From positions 930,001 through 994,000 of the forward strand of contig NZ_VFWZ01000002.1 of NCBI RefSeq assembly GCF_006443095.1: a stretch of 64,000 bases of DNA. Reading direction: 5' to 3'. This document shows, in pieces, positions 1 to 10,159 of this stretch. Position 1 is the stretch's first letter. Every line of letters begins with the position of its first letter. Source of the stretch: Aquimarina algicola (lineage in GTDB: Bacteria; Bacteroidota; Bacteroidia; Flavobacteriales; Flavobacteriaceae). The notes beneath the pieces were generated by a model that did not search any database, was not told the DNA's origin, and saw only the letters and a program-made list of their open reading frames with translations. The translations under genes were made by a program, and so were the position numbers.

Positions 1-109
1 CTGCTGTTGCAAAATATTGAGAGGCTAACAAAGTATCTTTTGGCGTTTGTGACCAGACACAAACACTAACAAACATAATAAGCAAGAGTATTATAATACG
101 ATTTTTCAT
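1..109 (-). CDS. N-terminus of a secreted protein, cut by the window edge
   Basis: Only the first 36 codons are present. Reading down from an ATG at 109, the peptide starts MKNRIIILLLIMF and has a clear signal peptide: a short basic start, a hydrophobic core, and a likely cleavage after WSQ near residue 21. The mature part begins TPKDTLLASQYF. It is divergent from tyrS. The helical mature start would fit a TPR-type periplasmic protein, but too little is visible to name it. Confidence 0.6.
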   Translation of the reverse strand, partial: MKNRIIILLLIMFVSVCVWSQTPKDTLLASQYFATA

Positions 110-253
110 AGAGAACCAAAGGATTAGTATACTTATTAATAGCAAATAACGCAAAAATGTTACCCAAGAAAGTAGCTTTAAAAGTTAAAATGTGATACAA
201 ACAAATAATGCAGGATTTCTATCACTAGGATAGGGCAATATGAACCATATTTT

Positions 254-261
254 TATCTTTG
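254..261 (+). promoter_or_regulatory. -7 promoter box for tyrS
   Basis: TATCTTTG fits the Bacteroidota -7 consensus TAnnTTTG and lies 20 bases before the tyrS ATG. No convincing -33 TTG is visible at the usual spacing. Confidence 0.5.
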
Positions 262-281
262 TCGATCTTAATTGAATACTT

Positions 282-1583
282 ATGAAAATGGCTCAGAATT
301 TTATAGAAGAATTACGCTGGAGAGGAATGCTACATGATGCTATGCCAGGCACAGAAGAATATCTACTAGAACAAATGCGATCTGCATATGTAGGCTTTGA
401 TCCTACGGCAGATTCGTTACATATCGGCAACCTTGTACCTATCATGCTATTAGCGCACTATCAACGAGCAGGCCACAAGCCTTTTGCTTTGGTAGGAGGA
501 GCAACCGGTATGATCGGTGATCCCTCTGGCAAGTCTGCAGAACGTAATCTTCTTGACGAAAAGACCCTGCGCCACAATCAAGAAGCTATAAAAGCACAGC
601 TAAGTCGATTTCTAGATTTTGATAGCGATGCGCCAAATGCTGCTATTCTAGTTAATAATTACGACTGGATGAGTCAATTTTCGTTTTTAGACTTCATTAG
701 AGATGTAGGAAAACACATTACAGTCAATTACATGATGGCCAAAGATTCTGTAAAAAATAGAATTTCTTCAGAGTCTTCTGAAGGGATGTCCTTTACAGAA
801 TTCACCTATCAATTGGTACAGGGATACGACTTTTTACATTTGTACAAAGAACATGAGTGTACGCTACAAATGGGAGGTAGTGACCAGTGGGGTAATATTA
901 CCACGGGAACAGAACTTATCAGACGCATACAAGGAGGTAAAGGGTATGCATTAACATGTCCTTTGATTACAAAATCAGATGGTTCTAAGTTTGGTAAGTC
1001 CGAAGGTGGAAATGTATGGCTGGATGCCAAACGTACTTCGCCTTACAAATTCTACCAATACTGGCTCAATACCAGCGATGAAGATGCAGAAAAATACATC
1101 AAAATATTTACTTTCTTAACCGAAGAAGAAATCAATTCGCTAATTGCTACGCACAAAGAAACACCTCATCAAAGAGCTTTACAGAAAAAACTAGCAGACG
1201 AAGTCACTGTAATCGTACACTCACAAGAAGACTTAGATAATGCGATCAAGGCTTCTGCTATCCTATTCGGAAAATCTACTTCTGCAGATTTGAAGGATTT
1301 GGACGAAGCTACTTTTTTAGATGTTTTTGAAGGAGTTCCCCAAGCTGAAGTTTCTAAAGATTTACTTACTACCGGAATGGATATCATAGGAGTTTTAGCA
1401 GAACATACCGGTTTTTTAAAATCTAATGGAGAAGCGAGACGAGCATTAAAAGAAAACTCTATTTCTGTAAATAAAGAAAAAGTAAATGATAGCTACAAAA
1501 TAGATCAAGATGATTTGATTAACAACCAGTTTGTTTTACTACAACGAGGTAAGAAAAATTATTTTGTAATTAGAGTAGTTTAA
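282..1583 (+). CDS. tyrS: Tyrosine--tRNA ligase
   Basis: Cytosolic class I aminoacyl-tRNA synthetase charging tRNA-Tyr. At 433 residues it has the usual bacterial length. The HIGH-type signature is HIGN at residues 47-50. The KMSKS-type loop is KFGKS at about 236-240, followed by EGGNVWLD. The C-terminal 70 residues look like an S4 RNA-binding domain ([14 protein letters not shown]). The start could equally be the ATG two codons later. It is monocistronic, with its own -7 box upstream and a strong hairpin terminator 23 bases after the stop. Confidence 0.97.
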   Translation: MKMAQNFIEELRWRGMLHDAMPGTEEYLLEQMRSAYVGFDPTADSLHIGNLVPIMLLAHYQRAGHKPFALVGGATGMIGDPSGKSAERNLLDEKTLRHNQEAIKAQLSRFLDFDSDAPNAAILVNNYDWMSQFSFLDFIRDVGKHITVNYMMAKDSVKNRISSESSEGMSFTEFTYQLVQGYDFLHLYKEHECTLQMGGSDQWGNITTGTELIRRIQGGKGYALTCPLITKSDGSKFGKSEGGNVWLDAKRTSPYKFYQYWLNTSDEDAEKYIKIFTFLTEEEINSLIATHKETPHQRALQKKLADEVTVIVHSQEDLDNAIKASAILFGKSTSADLKDLDEATFLDVFEGVPQAEVSKDLLTTGMDIIGVLAEHTGFLKSNGEARRALKENSISVNKEKVNDSYKIDQDDLINNQFVLLQRGKKNYFVIRVV

Positions 1584-1606
1584 GAAATTATACTTCCTTT
1601 ATACTA

Positions 1607-1638
1607 TTAAAAGCACTACAAAAATGTAGTGCTTTTAA
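1607..1638. terminator. Bidirectional terminator between tyrS and the YugP gene
   Basis: Perfect 14-bp stem (1607-1620 with 1625-1638) around an AAAA loop, with T and A tracts on the two sides. It can serve tyrS on the plus strand and the convergent metallopeptidase gene on the minus strand. Confidence 0.85.
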
Positions 1639-1692
1639 TTTATATATTCAGAACTTCACAAAAACGCAACATTCTAAAACATGATTCGATTA

Positions 1693-2385
1693 CTAGTCTC
1701 TTCTATTTAGAAAAATAGAGATAAAGTACAATAGTGTTGCCAGGGACCCCAAAGCAGCTACCAAATATGTTCTTGCCGCCCATTTTAAAGCATCTTTTGC
1801 CCCGGCATATTCCTGACGGGTTACCATATTTTTATTTTCTAACCATGCTAATGCTCTTTTACTGGCATCATATTCTACAGGTAATGTTATAAATGTAAAT
1901 AAGGTCGTTACTGCAAATAATAAAATACCCAATAAAAACACCATATTACCTAAAGCCATGCCTGTAGCAGACAATACAAGTCCTCCCATAATTACAATGT
2001 TGGAAAATTTACTTGCAATACCAACTGCTGGTACGATCTTAGACCTCATCGTTAACCAACTATATGCTGAGGCATGCTGTACGGCATGTCCTACTTCGTG
2101 TGCAGCAACAGCTGCCGCAGCAGCATTACGTTGGTGATACACGCCTTCACTCAAATTCACTGTTTTATTAAGTGGATTATAGTGATCTGTAAGCATCCCC
2201 GGAGTAGAGATTACCTGCACATCATGAATCCCATTGTCTTGCAACATTTTTGTTGCAATTTCAGCTCCGCTCAAACCATTTTGTAAATGAATATTAGAGT
2301 ATTTTTTAAATTTTCTTTTGAGCTTATTACTTACGTAAGAACTCACTAAAAATATAATTCCCGCTATGACATAATATCCTATCAT
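1693..2385 (-). CDS. YugP-family membrane zinc metallopeptidase
   Basis: Membrane protein of 230 residues of the YugP family (neutral zinc metallopeptidase). The HEVGH motif at residues 96-100 gives two zinc-ligand histidines and the catalytic Glu, inside an alanine-rich helix. There is a transmembrane segment at about 3-20, hydrophobic segments at about 125-170 and another near the C-terminus. The physiological substrate of this family is not established. The gene is convergent with tyrS and lies downstream of ald on the same strand, but a terminator separates it from ald, so it is probably transcribed alone. Confidence 0.88.
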   Translation of the reverse strand: MIGYYVIAGIIFLVSSYVSNKLKRKFKKYSNIHLQNGLSGAEIATKMLQDNGIHDVQVISTPGMLTDHYNPLNKTVNLSEGVYHQRNAAAAAVAAHEVGHAVQHASAYSWLTMRSKIVPAVGIASKFSNIVIMGGLVLSATGMALGNMVFLLGILLFAVTTLFTFITLPVEYDASKRALAWLENKNMVTRQEYAGAKDALKWAARTYLVAALGSLATLLYFISIFLNRRD

Positions 2386-2420
2386 CAGTATAATTTTTTA
2401 TGTATATAAATATACTATAT

Positions 2421-2450
2421 AAAAGCAAAAACCCCGCCATAATAGCGAGG
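2421..2450 (-). terminator. Terminator downstream of ald
   Basis: On the minus strand CCTCGC pairs with GCGGGG (one T-G pair) around a 7-base loop, then TTTTTGCTTTT follows. It lies 30 bases past the ald stop. Confidence 0.75.
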
Positions 2451-2480
2451 TCTTCGGTTACATAAACTTGAGTTAGCCAA

Positions 2481-3605
2481 TTAATCGAGTTTACTTGTAT
2501 ATGCATTTACGTCTTTCAATGGCAGGTCAAAAGCCTCTGATATTGCAGGATACACAACATCACCATTGATTACGTTTAATCCTTTTTTAAGCGGTTCATT
2601 TTCTGCACATGCTTTTTTCCAACCTTTGTTTGCAAGCTGAATCGCATATGGCAAAGTGACATTCGTAAGTGCCATTGTCGAAGTATAAGGCACTGCTCCC
2701 GGCATATTTGCCACAGAGTAATGTACTACATCGTCTATAATATATACCGGATCTTGATGTGTAGTAGGTTTTGTCGTTTCAAAACAACCTCCTTGATCTA
2801 CAGCCACATCTACAAGAACTGTTCCCGGACGCATTTCTTTCAACATATCTCTAGTGATTAATTTTGGAGCTTTCGCACCAGGAATTAATACCCCACCAAC
2901 AATAAGATCTGATGTTTTGATGTGTTTACGAATTGTATATTCGTTAGAATATTCTGTATTTACATTTGCAGGCATTACATCATCTAGATATTTTAATCGT
3001 TTTGGACTGATATCAAGAATTGTTACATCTGCTCCCATTCCGGCCGCCATTTTTGCGGCTTGAGTACCTACAACACCACCTCCAAGTACTAATACTTTTG
3101 CCGGAGCAACACCAGGTACGCCTCCAAGCAAGATCCCTCTACCTTTTAATGGTTTTTCTAAATACTTTGCTCCTTGTTGAATAGACATTCTACCTGCTAC
3201 TTCGCTCATAGGAGTTAATAAAGGAAGGCTTCGATCAGGATCTTCTACAGTTTCATAAGAAACACATACAGAACCACTATCAATCATTGCTCTGGTCAAC
3301 ACCTCACTAGAAGCGAAATGAAAATAGGTAAAAAGAAGTTGATCTTTTTTGATTAAAGAATATTCTGGCGCTATGGGCTCTTTAACTTTAATAATCATTT
3401 CTGCAGTTTGATACACCTCTTCTATCGTAGGTAATATCTTTGCTCCTGCACCAATATACTCATCGTCTTCAAATCCGCTTTGAAGCCCGGCACTTTGTTG
3501 AACAAAAACCGTATGCCCATGTCTAACAAGTTCCATAACACCAGCAGGAGTCACTCCTACTCTGTTTTCGTTATTTTTGATCTCCTTAGGAACACCAATT
3601 ATCAT
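2481..3605 (-). CDS. ald: Alanine dehydrogenase
   Basis: NAD-dependent reversible oxidative deamination of L-alanine to pyruvate and ammonium, in the cytosol. The 374-residue length and the start MIIGVPKEIKNNENRVG are typical of Ald. The substrate region includes YFHFASSE. The Rossmann motif GGGVVGTQ lies near residues 173-180, followed by an acidic strand end (VTILD). The C-terminal region with MPGAVPYTSTMAL is also characteristic. The start is an ATG in a very A/T-rich region. It appears monocistronic. Confidence 0.95.
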   Translation of the reverse strand: MIIGVPKEIKNNENRVGVTPAGVMELVRHGHTVFVQQSAGLQSGFEDDEYIGAGAKILPTIEEVYQTAEMIIKVKEPIAPEYSLIKKDQLLFTYFHFASSEVLTRAMIDSGSVCVSYETVEDPDRSLPLLTPMSEVAGRMSIQQGAKYLEKPLKGRGILLGGVPGVAPAKVLVLGGGVVGTQAAKMAAGMGADVTILDISPKRLKYLDDVMPANVNTEYSNEYTIRKHIKTSDLIVGGVLIPGAKAPKLITRDMLKEMRPGTVLVDVAVDQGGCFETTKPTTHQDPVYIIDDVVHYSVANMPGAVPYTSTMALTNVTLPYAIQLANKGWKKACAENEPLKKGLNVINGDVVYPAISEAFDLPLKDVNAYTSKLD

Positions 3606-3735
3606 ATTCTTAATTTTTGGTCGAAAATAGCTGTTTTTATGAAAAAAAACAATAAAAGAGAGGTCAAAAATATTTTATCAATAATTTTATTAAATTTTTA
3701 TGAATTATGTTAAAAAAGAAAAGAATATTTTGTTT

Positions 3736-3999
3736 TTATCGATTTTTGTATCGTATTTTAAAAAACAACAGTAAAAAACCTAAAATTACTGTAACAAAAT
3801 TTGCTAAAATAATAGGGACACTATCAATCAAAAACCCATAAACCAACCAACAAAGTAGTCCTGAAATAAAAATAAACAACATGGTCAATGATAATCCTTC
3901 TACAGACTTTGTTTTCCATGTTGTATACACTTGAGGTAGAAACGCTGTTGTTGTGAGTACTGCAGCAACAAAACCAAGAATTTCTATGGGATTGGTCAT
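3736..3999 (-). CDS. SemiSWEET-type sugar transporter (PQ-loop, MtN3 family)
   Basis: An 87-residue membrane protein with three hydrophobic helices (about 6-26, 38-58 and 62-82), the size of bacterial SemiSWEETs, which dimerise to move sugars across the inner membrane. The first helix carries TTTAFLPQVYTTWKT, the proline-glutamine signature of the family, followed by KSVEGLSL. The substrate cannot be read from sequence. A -7 box lies 18 bases upstream of the ATG. Confidence 0.88.
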   Translation of the reverse strand: MTNPIEILGFVAAVLTTTAFLPQVYTTWKTKSVEGLSLTMLFIFISGLLCWLVYGFLIDSVPIILANFVTVILGFLLLFFKIRYKNR

Positions 4000-4016
4000 G
4001 CTTTCCTATTTTGAAA

Positions 4017-4024
4017 CAAAGGTA
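4017..4024 (-). promoter_or_regulatory. -7 promoter box for the SemiSWEET gene
   Basis: TACCTTTG on the minus strand (TAnnTTTG) ends 18 bases before the ATG at 3999, implying a leader of about 10 bases. Confidence 0.45.
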
Positions 4025-4065
4025 GGCTTTAAAAAGAACACCTACCTTCATATAATTTTTTTTGG

Positions 4066-6879
4066 CTATCCTACAATGTTTACAATTTTGCCAGGCACTA
4101 CAATCACCTTCTTGGGTTCGCGCCCAGCAAGTTGTTGTTGGGTTTTTTCGTGCGCCATCACTGCTGCTTCAATATCATCTTTGCTCATATCCAAAGGCAA
4201 TTCTAACTCAAATCGTTTTTTACCATTAAATGAAATAGGATATACTTTTGAACTTTCTACAAGATATTTTTCCTCAAATTGAGGAAAATCTACTGTAGTA
4301 ATAGAATTATTGTGACCTAACTTACTCCATAGTTCTTCTGCAATATGAGGTGCATACGGAGAAATCAACACCAATAAAGGCTCTAATATCGCTCTTGAAC
4401 TACATTTTTGTGCAGTAAGTTCATTTACAGCAATCATAAAGGTACTTACCGAAGTATTGAAAGAAAAATTCTCGATATCTTCTTCAACCTTTTTGATGGT
4501 TTTGTGCAATGTTTTCAGGTTATCTTTTGTTGGTGCCATATCACTAACTTCAAAGGTATCGCCGTTGTGATATAATTTCCATAATTTTTTAAGGAAATTA
4601 TGTACTCCTGTAATTCCGGCAGTATTCCATGGTTTTGCCTGTTCTAATGGTCCAAGAAACATTTCGTACAATCGTAAAGTGTCTGCTCCATAGTCATGAC
4701 AGATATCATCTGGATTTACAACGTTGAACCAGCGTTTAGACATCTTTTCAACTTCACGACCTACAATATATTTTCCATCTTCGAGTGTAAATTCTGCCTC
4801 TTTAAACTGAGGCTGCCAATTTTTTAGACCTTCTATATCTAATTCGTCAGAACTATTAATTAAACTAACATCCACTCGTAATTCTTCTGTTTGATGATGA
4901 TCTTTTAACCCTTTAGAAACATACGTATTTGTGCCACTTATTCTATACACAATAGCACTAGTTCCTAAAATCATCCCTTGATTGATCAGTTTTTTAGCAA
5001 ATTCATCTACGGGTACGATTCCTTTATCAAACAAAAACTTTTGCCAAAAACGAGCATATAATAAGTGCCCTGTAGCATGCTCACTACCCCCGATATACAA
5101 ATCTACTTGTTTCCAATAGTCAATCGCTTCTTTTGAAAACACCTCATTTTCATTGTGAGGGTCCATATATCTATTAAAGTAATAAGAACTCCCAGCCCAA
5201 CCCGGCATCGTATTCAATTCTAAAGGATGAATGTTTACATGATCAATATCTTCATTTTTTGCCAATTCGCCTTTTAGGGCGTTCCATGCCCAAACTTCAG
5301 CACGCCCCAATGGTGGTTCTCCGGTTTCTGTAGGTAAATATTTTTTGATTTCCGGTAATTCGATGGGCAAATGCTCAATATCAATCATCTTTGGCATTCC
5401 ATCTACATAATACACAGGAAAAGGTTCTCCCCAATATCGTTGACGACTAAACACTGCATCCCGTAATCTATAATTAATTTTTCCTTGCCCCTGACCGAGT
5501 TGCTCTAGTTCGTAAATCGCTCTTTTGGTCGCTTTCTTATAATTTAAGCCGTTCAAAAAGTCAGAATTAGCAATGATTGTCTTTTCTTTATCCGCAAAAG
5601 CTTCTTCAGAAATATCAACACCCTCAAAAATATTAGGGATTTCGATCTTAAAATGCGTTGCAAAATCATAATCACGTTGGTCTCCACAAGGTACTGCCAT
5701 TACTGCTCCTGTACCATATCCGGCTAACACATAATCTCCGATCCAAATGGGTATTGGTTTTTTGGTAAATGGGTGCGCTGCATATGCTCCTGTAAATACT
5801 CCACTGATTGTTTTTACATCTGCCATACGCTCTCGTTCGCTACGTTTTGCTGTAGCCTCGATATAAGCATCTACTGCTTCTTTTTGCTCGGCAGTTGTGA
5901 TTTTTTGAACCAATTCGTGTTCTGGGGCTAAAGTCATAAAACTTACTCCAAAAATAGTATCGGGACGTGTAGTAAATACTTCAATTACCTCATCATGATC
6001 TTTAACATTGAAGGTTACACTTGCTCCTTCTGATCGACCTATCCAATTGGTTTGAGAGTCTTTGAGTGGTTGCGGCCAATCTATGGTGTCTAATCCATCT
6101 AAAAGACGTTGCGCATAGGCAGAAATACGCATGCTCCATTGTGTCATTTTTTGGCGTACCACAGGATACCCCCCACGCTCAGACACACCGTTTACGATCT
6201 CATCATTCGCCAAAACGGTTCCCAACTGTGGACACCAGTTTACTTCGGTTTCTGCTAAATAGGTTAATCTATATTGCAATAAAATGGTTTGCTTTTCTTT
6301 TTCTGAAAAAGTGTTCCATTGGTCTGCTGTAAAGAACACGATGTTATCATCACAAACTGCATCCACATCTTCATTCCCCTGTTCTGCAAAAATCGCTTCT
6401 AAGTCAGAAATATTTCTTGCTTTGGCTTCTCTATTATCATACCACGAGTTAAAAAGCTCAATAAATATCCATTGTGTCCATTTGTAAAATTTTGGATCAC
6501 TGGTTTTTACCTCTCTACTCCAATCAAAAGAAAATCCGATTTTATCTAGTTGTTCACGATAGCGAGCTATATTTTCTTTGGTTGTGATTGCAGGATGTTG
6601 CCCTGTTTGTATCGCATATTGTTCTGCCGGCAATCCAAAAGAATCATACCCTTGCGGATGTAATACATTAAATCCTTTGTGACGTTTATATCGCGCATAA
6701 ATATCACTGGCAATGTATCCCAGAGGATGCCCGACATGTAACCCTGCACCAGAAGGGTAAGGAAACATATCCAAAACATAGTATTTTGGTTTTGAACTAT
6801 TGTTTTCTGCTTTGAATGTTTGGTGCGCTGCCCAATATTTTTGCCATTTGGCTTCAATATCTTTAAAATCGTAGCTCAT
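4066..6879 (-). CDS. leuS: Leucine--tRNA ligase
   Basis: Class I synthetase with CP1 editing domain, charging tRNA-Leu. HVGH is at residues 48-51 and KMSKR near 712-716. The editing domain shows the threonine-rich TTRPDTIFG and the later GTGAVMAVP. At 937 residues it is about 75 longer than E. coli LeuRS. One visible insertion is an acidic stretch near residues 110-160, before [11 protein letters not shown]. Another is the region before the KMSKR loop ([15 protein letters not shown]). Both look typical of Bacteroidota enzymes rather than assembly errors, because the frame is intact. A -7 box sits 20 bases upstream. Confidence 0.97.
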   Translation of the reverse strand: MSYDFKDIEAKWQKYWAAHQTFKAENNSSKPKYYVLDMFPYPSGAGLHVGHPLGYIASDIYARYKRHKGFNVLHPQGYDSFGLPAEQYAIQTGQHPAITTKENIARYREQLDKIGFSFDWSREVKTSDPKFYKWTQWIFIELFNSWYDNREAKARNISDLEAIFAEQGNEDVDAVCDDNIVFFTADQWNTFSEKEKQTILLQYRLTYLAETEVNWCPQLGTVLANDEIVNGVSERGGYPVVRQKMTQWSMRISAYAQRLLDGLDTIDWPQPLKDSQTNWIGRSEGASVTFNVKDHDEVIEVFTTRPDTIFGVSFMTLAPEHELVQKITTAEQKEAVDAYIEATAKRSERERMADVKTISGVFTGAYAAHPFTKKPIPIWIGDYVLAGYGTGAVMAVPCGDQRDYDFATHFKIEIPNIFEGVDISEEAFADKEKTIIANSDFLNGLNYKKATKRAIYELEQLGQGQGKINYRLRDAVFSRQRYWGEPFPVYYVDGMPKMIDIEHLPIELPEIKKYLPTETGEPPLGRAEVWAWNALKGELAKNEDIDHVNIHPLELNTMPGWAGSSYYFNRYMDPHNENEVFSKEAIDYWKQVDLYIGGSEHATGHLLYARFWQKFLFDKGIVPVDEFAKKLINQGMILGTSAIVYRISGTNTYVSKGLKDHHQTEELRVDVSLINSSDELDIEGLKNWQPQFKEAEFTLEDGKYIVGREVEKMSKRWFNVVNPDDICHDYGADTLRLYEMFLGPLEQAKPWNTAGITGVHNFLKKLWKLYHNGDTFEVSDMAPTKDNLKTLHKTIKKVEEDIENFSFNTSVSTFMIAVNELTAQKCSSRAILEPLLVLISPYAPHIAEELWSKLGHNNSITTVDFPQFEEKYLVESSKVYPISFNGKKRFELELPLDMSKDDIEAAVMAHEKTQQQLAGREPKKVIVVPGKIVNIVG

Positions 6880-6899
6880 TGATCGTAAAATTAAGACCG

Positions 6900-6907
6900 C
6901 AAATTTA
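6900..6907 (-). promoter_or_regulatory. -7 promoter box for leuS
   Basis: TAAATTTG on the minus strand matches TAnnTTTG and predicts a leader of roughly 14 bases before the leuS ATG. Confidence 0.45.
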
Positions 6908-6932
6908 CTAAAACCTTAAAGGTTTCGGAAGA

Positions 6933-7865
6933 CTAAATGATTAATTTACGTGCTTTTGCTTCTACAGGCGCTAAACAATTGTAAATAAAACTATTTACCG
7001 GTGTCAAAACGTCTAGTTTTTCACCTTCTTTCACTATAAATCCATTGAAGTTTTCTAATTCAGAGGGGCGTCCTTCTAAAATATCGCGTTGCATAGATGC
7101 AGTAGCTTCATAAGACTGTTTACTAATAAACATCATAATACGATCTACAATATCTCTAGGCAGTGCCACACCTTTTGCAATAGCGACATTATAAATTTCT
7201 AAAGCTGTTTGTCTTAAGATTTCTCGAGTACCCGCATGTTCATACATTTCTCCTATGGTAACTCTTGTCAATGCTCCCAAACCACTTACGGTAGCTATAA
7301 ACATAAATTTACTCCATACATCTACTTGAATGTCTTTTGAAATTGTACTCTCAAAACCTGCTTTATCAAATATTTCTTTGACTTTTTGTACTCGTTGTGT
7401 ATCCTTTTTGTCCAGCTCTCCAAAAACCACTTCGGGAGGATGTCCAAAATGAGAAATCCTCCCAGGCGCTTCAATTTTACTATAGATTTTACATAATCCT
7501 CCTACAACATGCTTTGCAGTTATGGCTGCACATAACTTTCCAGCATTGTCTGCCCCATTTTGTAAGGGAATTACAATGGTATCTTCTTTTAAAATAGGTT
7601 TGATCAACAATCCTGCTTCTTTAACTTGCCAAGATTTTGTGCAAATCAAGATCAAGTCTGCTTTCTCGACCTTGCTCATATCATCGGTAACCAGATATGG
7701 ATGTGTTACAAAATCTCCATTAACACTCTTTACCTGCAATCCATTTTTTTGAATGGCTTCTAGATGTTTCCCTCTGGCAATCATCGTTGTTTTTTGCCCT
7801 GAGTATGAAATTTTTCCTCCAAAATACCCTCCTACACCACCAATACCAACAATCACTATATGCAT
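6933..7865 (-). CDS. panE: 2-dehydropantoate 2-reductase family protein
   Basis: NADPH-dependent reduction of ketopantoate to pantoate in coenzyme A synthesis is the expected reaction. The 310-residue protein starts MHIVIVGIGGVGGYFGG, a dinucleotide-binding glycine motif. IPLQNGADN is near residue 100. The catalytic-lysine region DVWSKFMFIATVSGLGALT is near 183-200, and the C-terminal helical ApbA domain follows. The family also contains paralogues acting on other 2-keto acids, so the substrate is inferred. It lies 53 bases upstream of leuS on the same strand, but leuS has its own promoter box facing away. Confidence 0.85.
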   Translation of the reverse strand: MHIVIVGIGGVGGYFGGKISYSGQKTTMIARGKHLEAIQKNGLQVKSVNGDFVTHPYLVTDDMSKVEKADLILICTKSWQVKEAGLLIKPILKEDTIVIPLQNGADNAGKLCAAITAKHVVGGLCKIYSKIEAPGRISHFGHPPEVVFGELDKKDTQRVQKVKEIFDKAGFESTISKDIQVDVWSKFMFIATVSGLGALTRVTIGEMYEHAGTREILRQTALEIYNVAIAKGVALPRDIVDRIMMFISKQSYEATASMQRDILEGRPSELENFNGFIVKEGEKLDVLTPVNSFIYNCLAPVEAKARKLII

Positions 7866-8032
7866 ACCTTTAATTTTAAAAATTTAGAACAGACGACTTT
7901 TTATAAAAAACGCACAACACAATTTAGTGTTCGTATTTCGTATTCATAAAAAATAATTACCGCTAAGATTGCGTTATTTTCTTTATTAAAGTTAGTTAAC
8001 TTTATTATTTTTACACACAAATCAATGTATTT

Positions 8033-8911
8033 ATGAGTTCATCTTTTGAAAAGTACCAAAAACGGCGACTAATTTCTTCTTATTTCTCTGTAGTGATTAG
8101 TATCTCTTTGGTTTTGTTTTTATTGGGCTTATTAGGTTTGTTGGTTTTAAATACGAAAAAGGTAGCAGATCATTTTAAAGAAAAAATTGCTTTGACAATT
8201 TATCTGAAGGATAGTGCCAAAGATGTAGAAATCAAACAACTTGATAAAACACTTGCTCTGGCAGAATATACTAAGTCTACCACTTATATCTCTAAAGATG
8301 AAGCTGCAGAAGAACACAGCAAAGATATCGGAGAAAACTTTATGGATTTTTTGGGATATAACCCACTACAGAATTCTATAGATGTATATCTAAAAGCTGA
8401 TTTTGTAGATCAGGCAAAAATAGAGGAGATTAGTACAACGATTAGTAAAAAAGATTTTGTAGACGAGGTTGTATACGACAAACCTCTAATATCTCTACTT
8501 AATGACAATATTAAACGGATTAGTTTTTGGGTACTCCTCATTAGTGGTTTATTTACATTTATAGCTGTATTATTGATTAATAGTTCTATACGCTTATCGG
8601 TATACTCCAAACGTTTTATCATAAAAACGATGCAAATGGTAGGCGCTACCAAAAAATTTATTCGCAGACCTTTTGTATGGAAAAGTGTACGCTTAGGAAT
8701 GATTGGTGCTATTGTAGCTTTGATTGGGGTAGCTATTGTTTTGTATTATTTAAACAAAACCTTCCCCGAGTTAGCACTTCTGGATGACAAAATCCTAATC
8801 TTTACCTTGTTTGCTGGTGTTTTTGGAATCGGTGTATTCATTACTTGGATTAGTACTTTTTTTGCTACACAACGATTCTTAAACCTAAGAACAGACGAGC
8901 TTTATTATTAA
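8033..8911 (+). CDS. ftsX: Cell division protein FtsX
   Basis: Permease-like partner of FtsE that controls peptidoglycan hydrolases at the septum. The 292 residues show the FtsX layout: a short cytoplasmic start (SSFEKYQKRRLISSYFS), a transmembrane helix at about 20-43, a periplasmic domain to about 165, then three helices (about 168-190, 222-242, 258-280). First gene of a cluster running to the TonB-like gene at 12.7 kb. ftsE is not in the window, which is common in Bacteroidota where the two genes are unlinked. Confidence 0.93.
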   Translation: MSSSFEKYQKRRLISSYFSVVISISLVLFLLGLLGLLVLNTKKVADHFKEKIALTIYLKDSAKDVEIKQLDKTLALAEYTKSTTYISKDEAAEEHSKDIGENFMDFLGYNPLQNSIDVYLKADFVDQAKIEEISTTISKKDFVDEVVYDKPLISLLNDNIKRISFWVLLISGLFTFIAVLLINSSIRLSVYSKRFIIKTMQMVGATKKFIRRPFVWKSVRLGMIGAIVALIGVAIVLYYLNKTFPELALLDDKILIFTLFAGVFGIGVFITWISTFFATQRFLNLRTDELYY

Positions 8912-8929
8912 CTATCGCCAAGAAAAATT

Positions 8930-9760
8930 ATGGGACCTATCTATTGGGATCTTGATCCGGAAATCATCACTCTATTTGGTACTTTTCCTCTCAAATATTA
9001 TGGGCTCTTTTTTGTAACCGGTATTATTTTATCTTACAAACTTGCTCAACATATTTATAAACTTGAAAAAGTTCCTGTAGATGACTTGGATAAATTAGCT
9101 ACTTTTTTATTTGTAGGAATATTAGTAGGTATGAGATTAGGACACTGTTTATTCTATGACTTTGAATATTTTTCTAAGCATCCTTTAGAAATATTTTTAC
9201 CTTTTCAAATTACAGATGGCAACTGGACATTTACAGGGTTTGCAGGATTAGCAAGTCATGGGGGCAGTATCGGAGCCATTATTGCTATCATTTGGTATGC
9301 TCGAAAATATAAAACCAGTATAGTATGGATTCTAGATCGTATTGCAATAGTTACTCCAATAACCGGTGCTTTTATTCGTTTGGGAAACTTCATGAACTCA
9401 GAAATCTATGGAAAACCAACAAACGGAGACTATGGAGTGGTATTTGTTAGAGACGATATGATCCCCAGGCATCCCACACAGATTTATGAAGCATTTGCTT
9501 ATCTAGTAATTTTTGGATTGCTTTGGTATCTCTATAAAAAAACAAATATTACATCAAAAAGAGGGGCTTTATTTGGGTTATTGTTGTCCATACTTTTTAC
9601 AGCAAGATTCATCATAGAGTTTTTTAAAGAAAATCAAGTCGCTTTTGAAGATAGTATGTCTTTAAATATGGGACAATGGCTTAGTGTTCCGTTTGTAGTG
9701 GCAGGTATTGCCTTACTCTTTTTGCATAAAACTAATAAAAAGGTCAAAATAACTTCTTAG
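8930..9760 (+). CDS. lgt: Prolipoprotein diacylglyceryl transferase
   Basis: Inner-membrane enzyme that transfers diacylglycerol from phosphatidylglycerol to the lipobox cysteine, the first step of lipoprotein maturation. The 276 residues have several membrane helices. The family signatures are present: a His-Gly-Gly segment (ASHGGSIGA near 105-113) and LGNFMNSEIYG near 150-160, with RHPTQIYEA near 182. It starts 18 bases after ftsX. Its lipoprotein substrates in this window include GldD, the S41 peptidase and the two small proteins at 20.5-21.5 kb. Confidence 0.95.
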   Translation: MGPIYWDLDPEIITLFGTFPLKYYGLFFVTGIILSYKLAQHIYKLEKVPVDDLDKLATFLFVGILVGMRLGHCLFYDFEYFSKHPLEIFLPFQITDGNWTFTGFAGLASHGGSIGAIIAIIWYARKYKTSIVWILDRIAIVTPITGAFIRLGNFMNSEIYGKPTNGDYGVVFVRDDMIPRHPTQIYEAFAYLVIFGLLWYLYKKTNITSKRGALFGLLLSILFTARFIIEFFKENQVAFEDSMSLNMGQWLSVPFVVAGIALLFLHKTNKKVKITS

Positions 9761-9763
9761 CTT

Positions 9764-10159
9764 ATGGGTAAAGCAGGAAAAATATGGTTTATAAGCGCTT
9801 TGATCCTTTTTATAGCTTTTATGGCTGTAATGATACAGACTTTTAGGCCTGTTCGTAATGTTCAACCTGAAGATGTAATAAAAATTGAAGGTATTGTTAC
9901 TGATATTAAAGAAGCACCGGGATATGATATCGCTATTACAATTAAAGATGACGTGCACTACTACTACATCAATAGAGGTTTACAGCAAGGTTTGAATATA
10001 GAAAATCTTCGAAATCAGCTAATAGATCAAAAGATTACTTTGTATGCTTTAAAAAGATGGACTATATTTACCCGTGATTATAACATGGGTCATGTTTCAA
10101 AGTTAATATTCAATGATTCCATTATTTATAATGAAATAAAAAACGATTCTAATGAGTAA
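9764..10159 (+). CDS. Membrane-anchored protein of unknown function
   Basis: I do not recognise a named family. The 131 residues begin with a short cytoplasmic stretch and one transmembrane helix (about 7-28), followed by an extracytoplasmic domain rich in predicted beta strands (IKIEGIVTDIKEAPGYDIAITI), which could be a small OB-like barrel. It starts 3 bases after lgt and overlaps the next gene by 8 bases, so translation is probably coupled. Its position among envelope genes suggests an envelope role, but nothing more can be said. Confidence 0.75.
   Translation: MGKAGKIWFISALILFIAFMAVMIQTFRPVRNVQPEDVIKIEGIVTDIKEAPGYDIAITIKDDVHYYYINRGLQQGLNIENLRNQLIDQKITLYALKRWTIFTRDYNMGHVSKLIFNDSIIYNEIKNDSNE

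Noticed and set aside
2854..3063. Open frame antisense to ald
   Set aside because: It lies wholly inside ald, which has full family motifs; shadow frames of this kind are frequent in the window.
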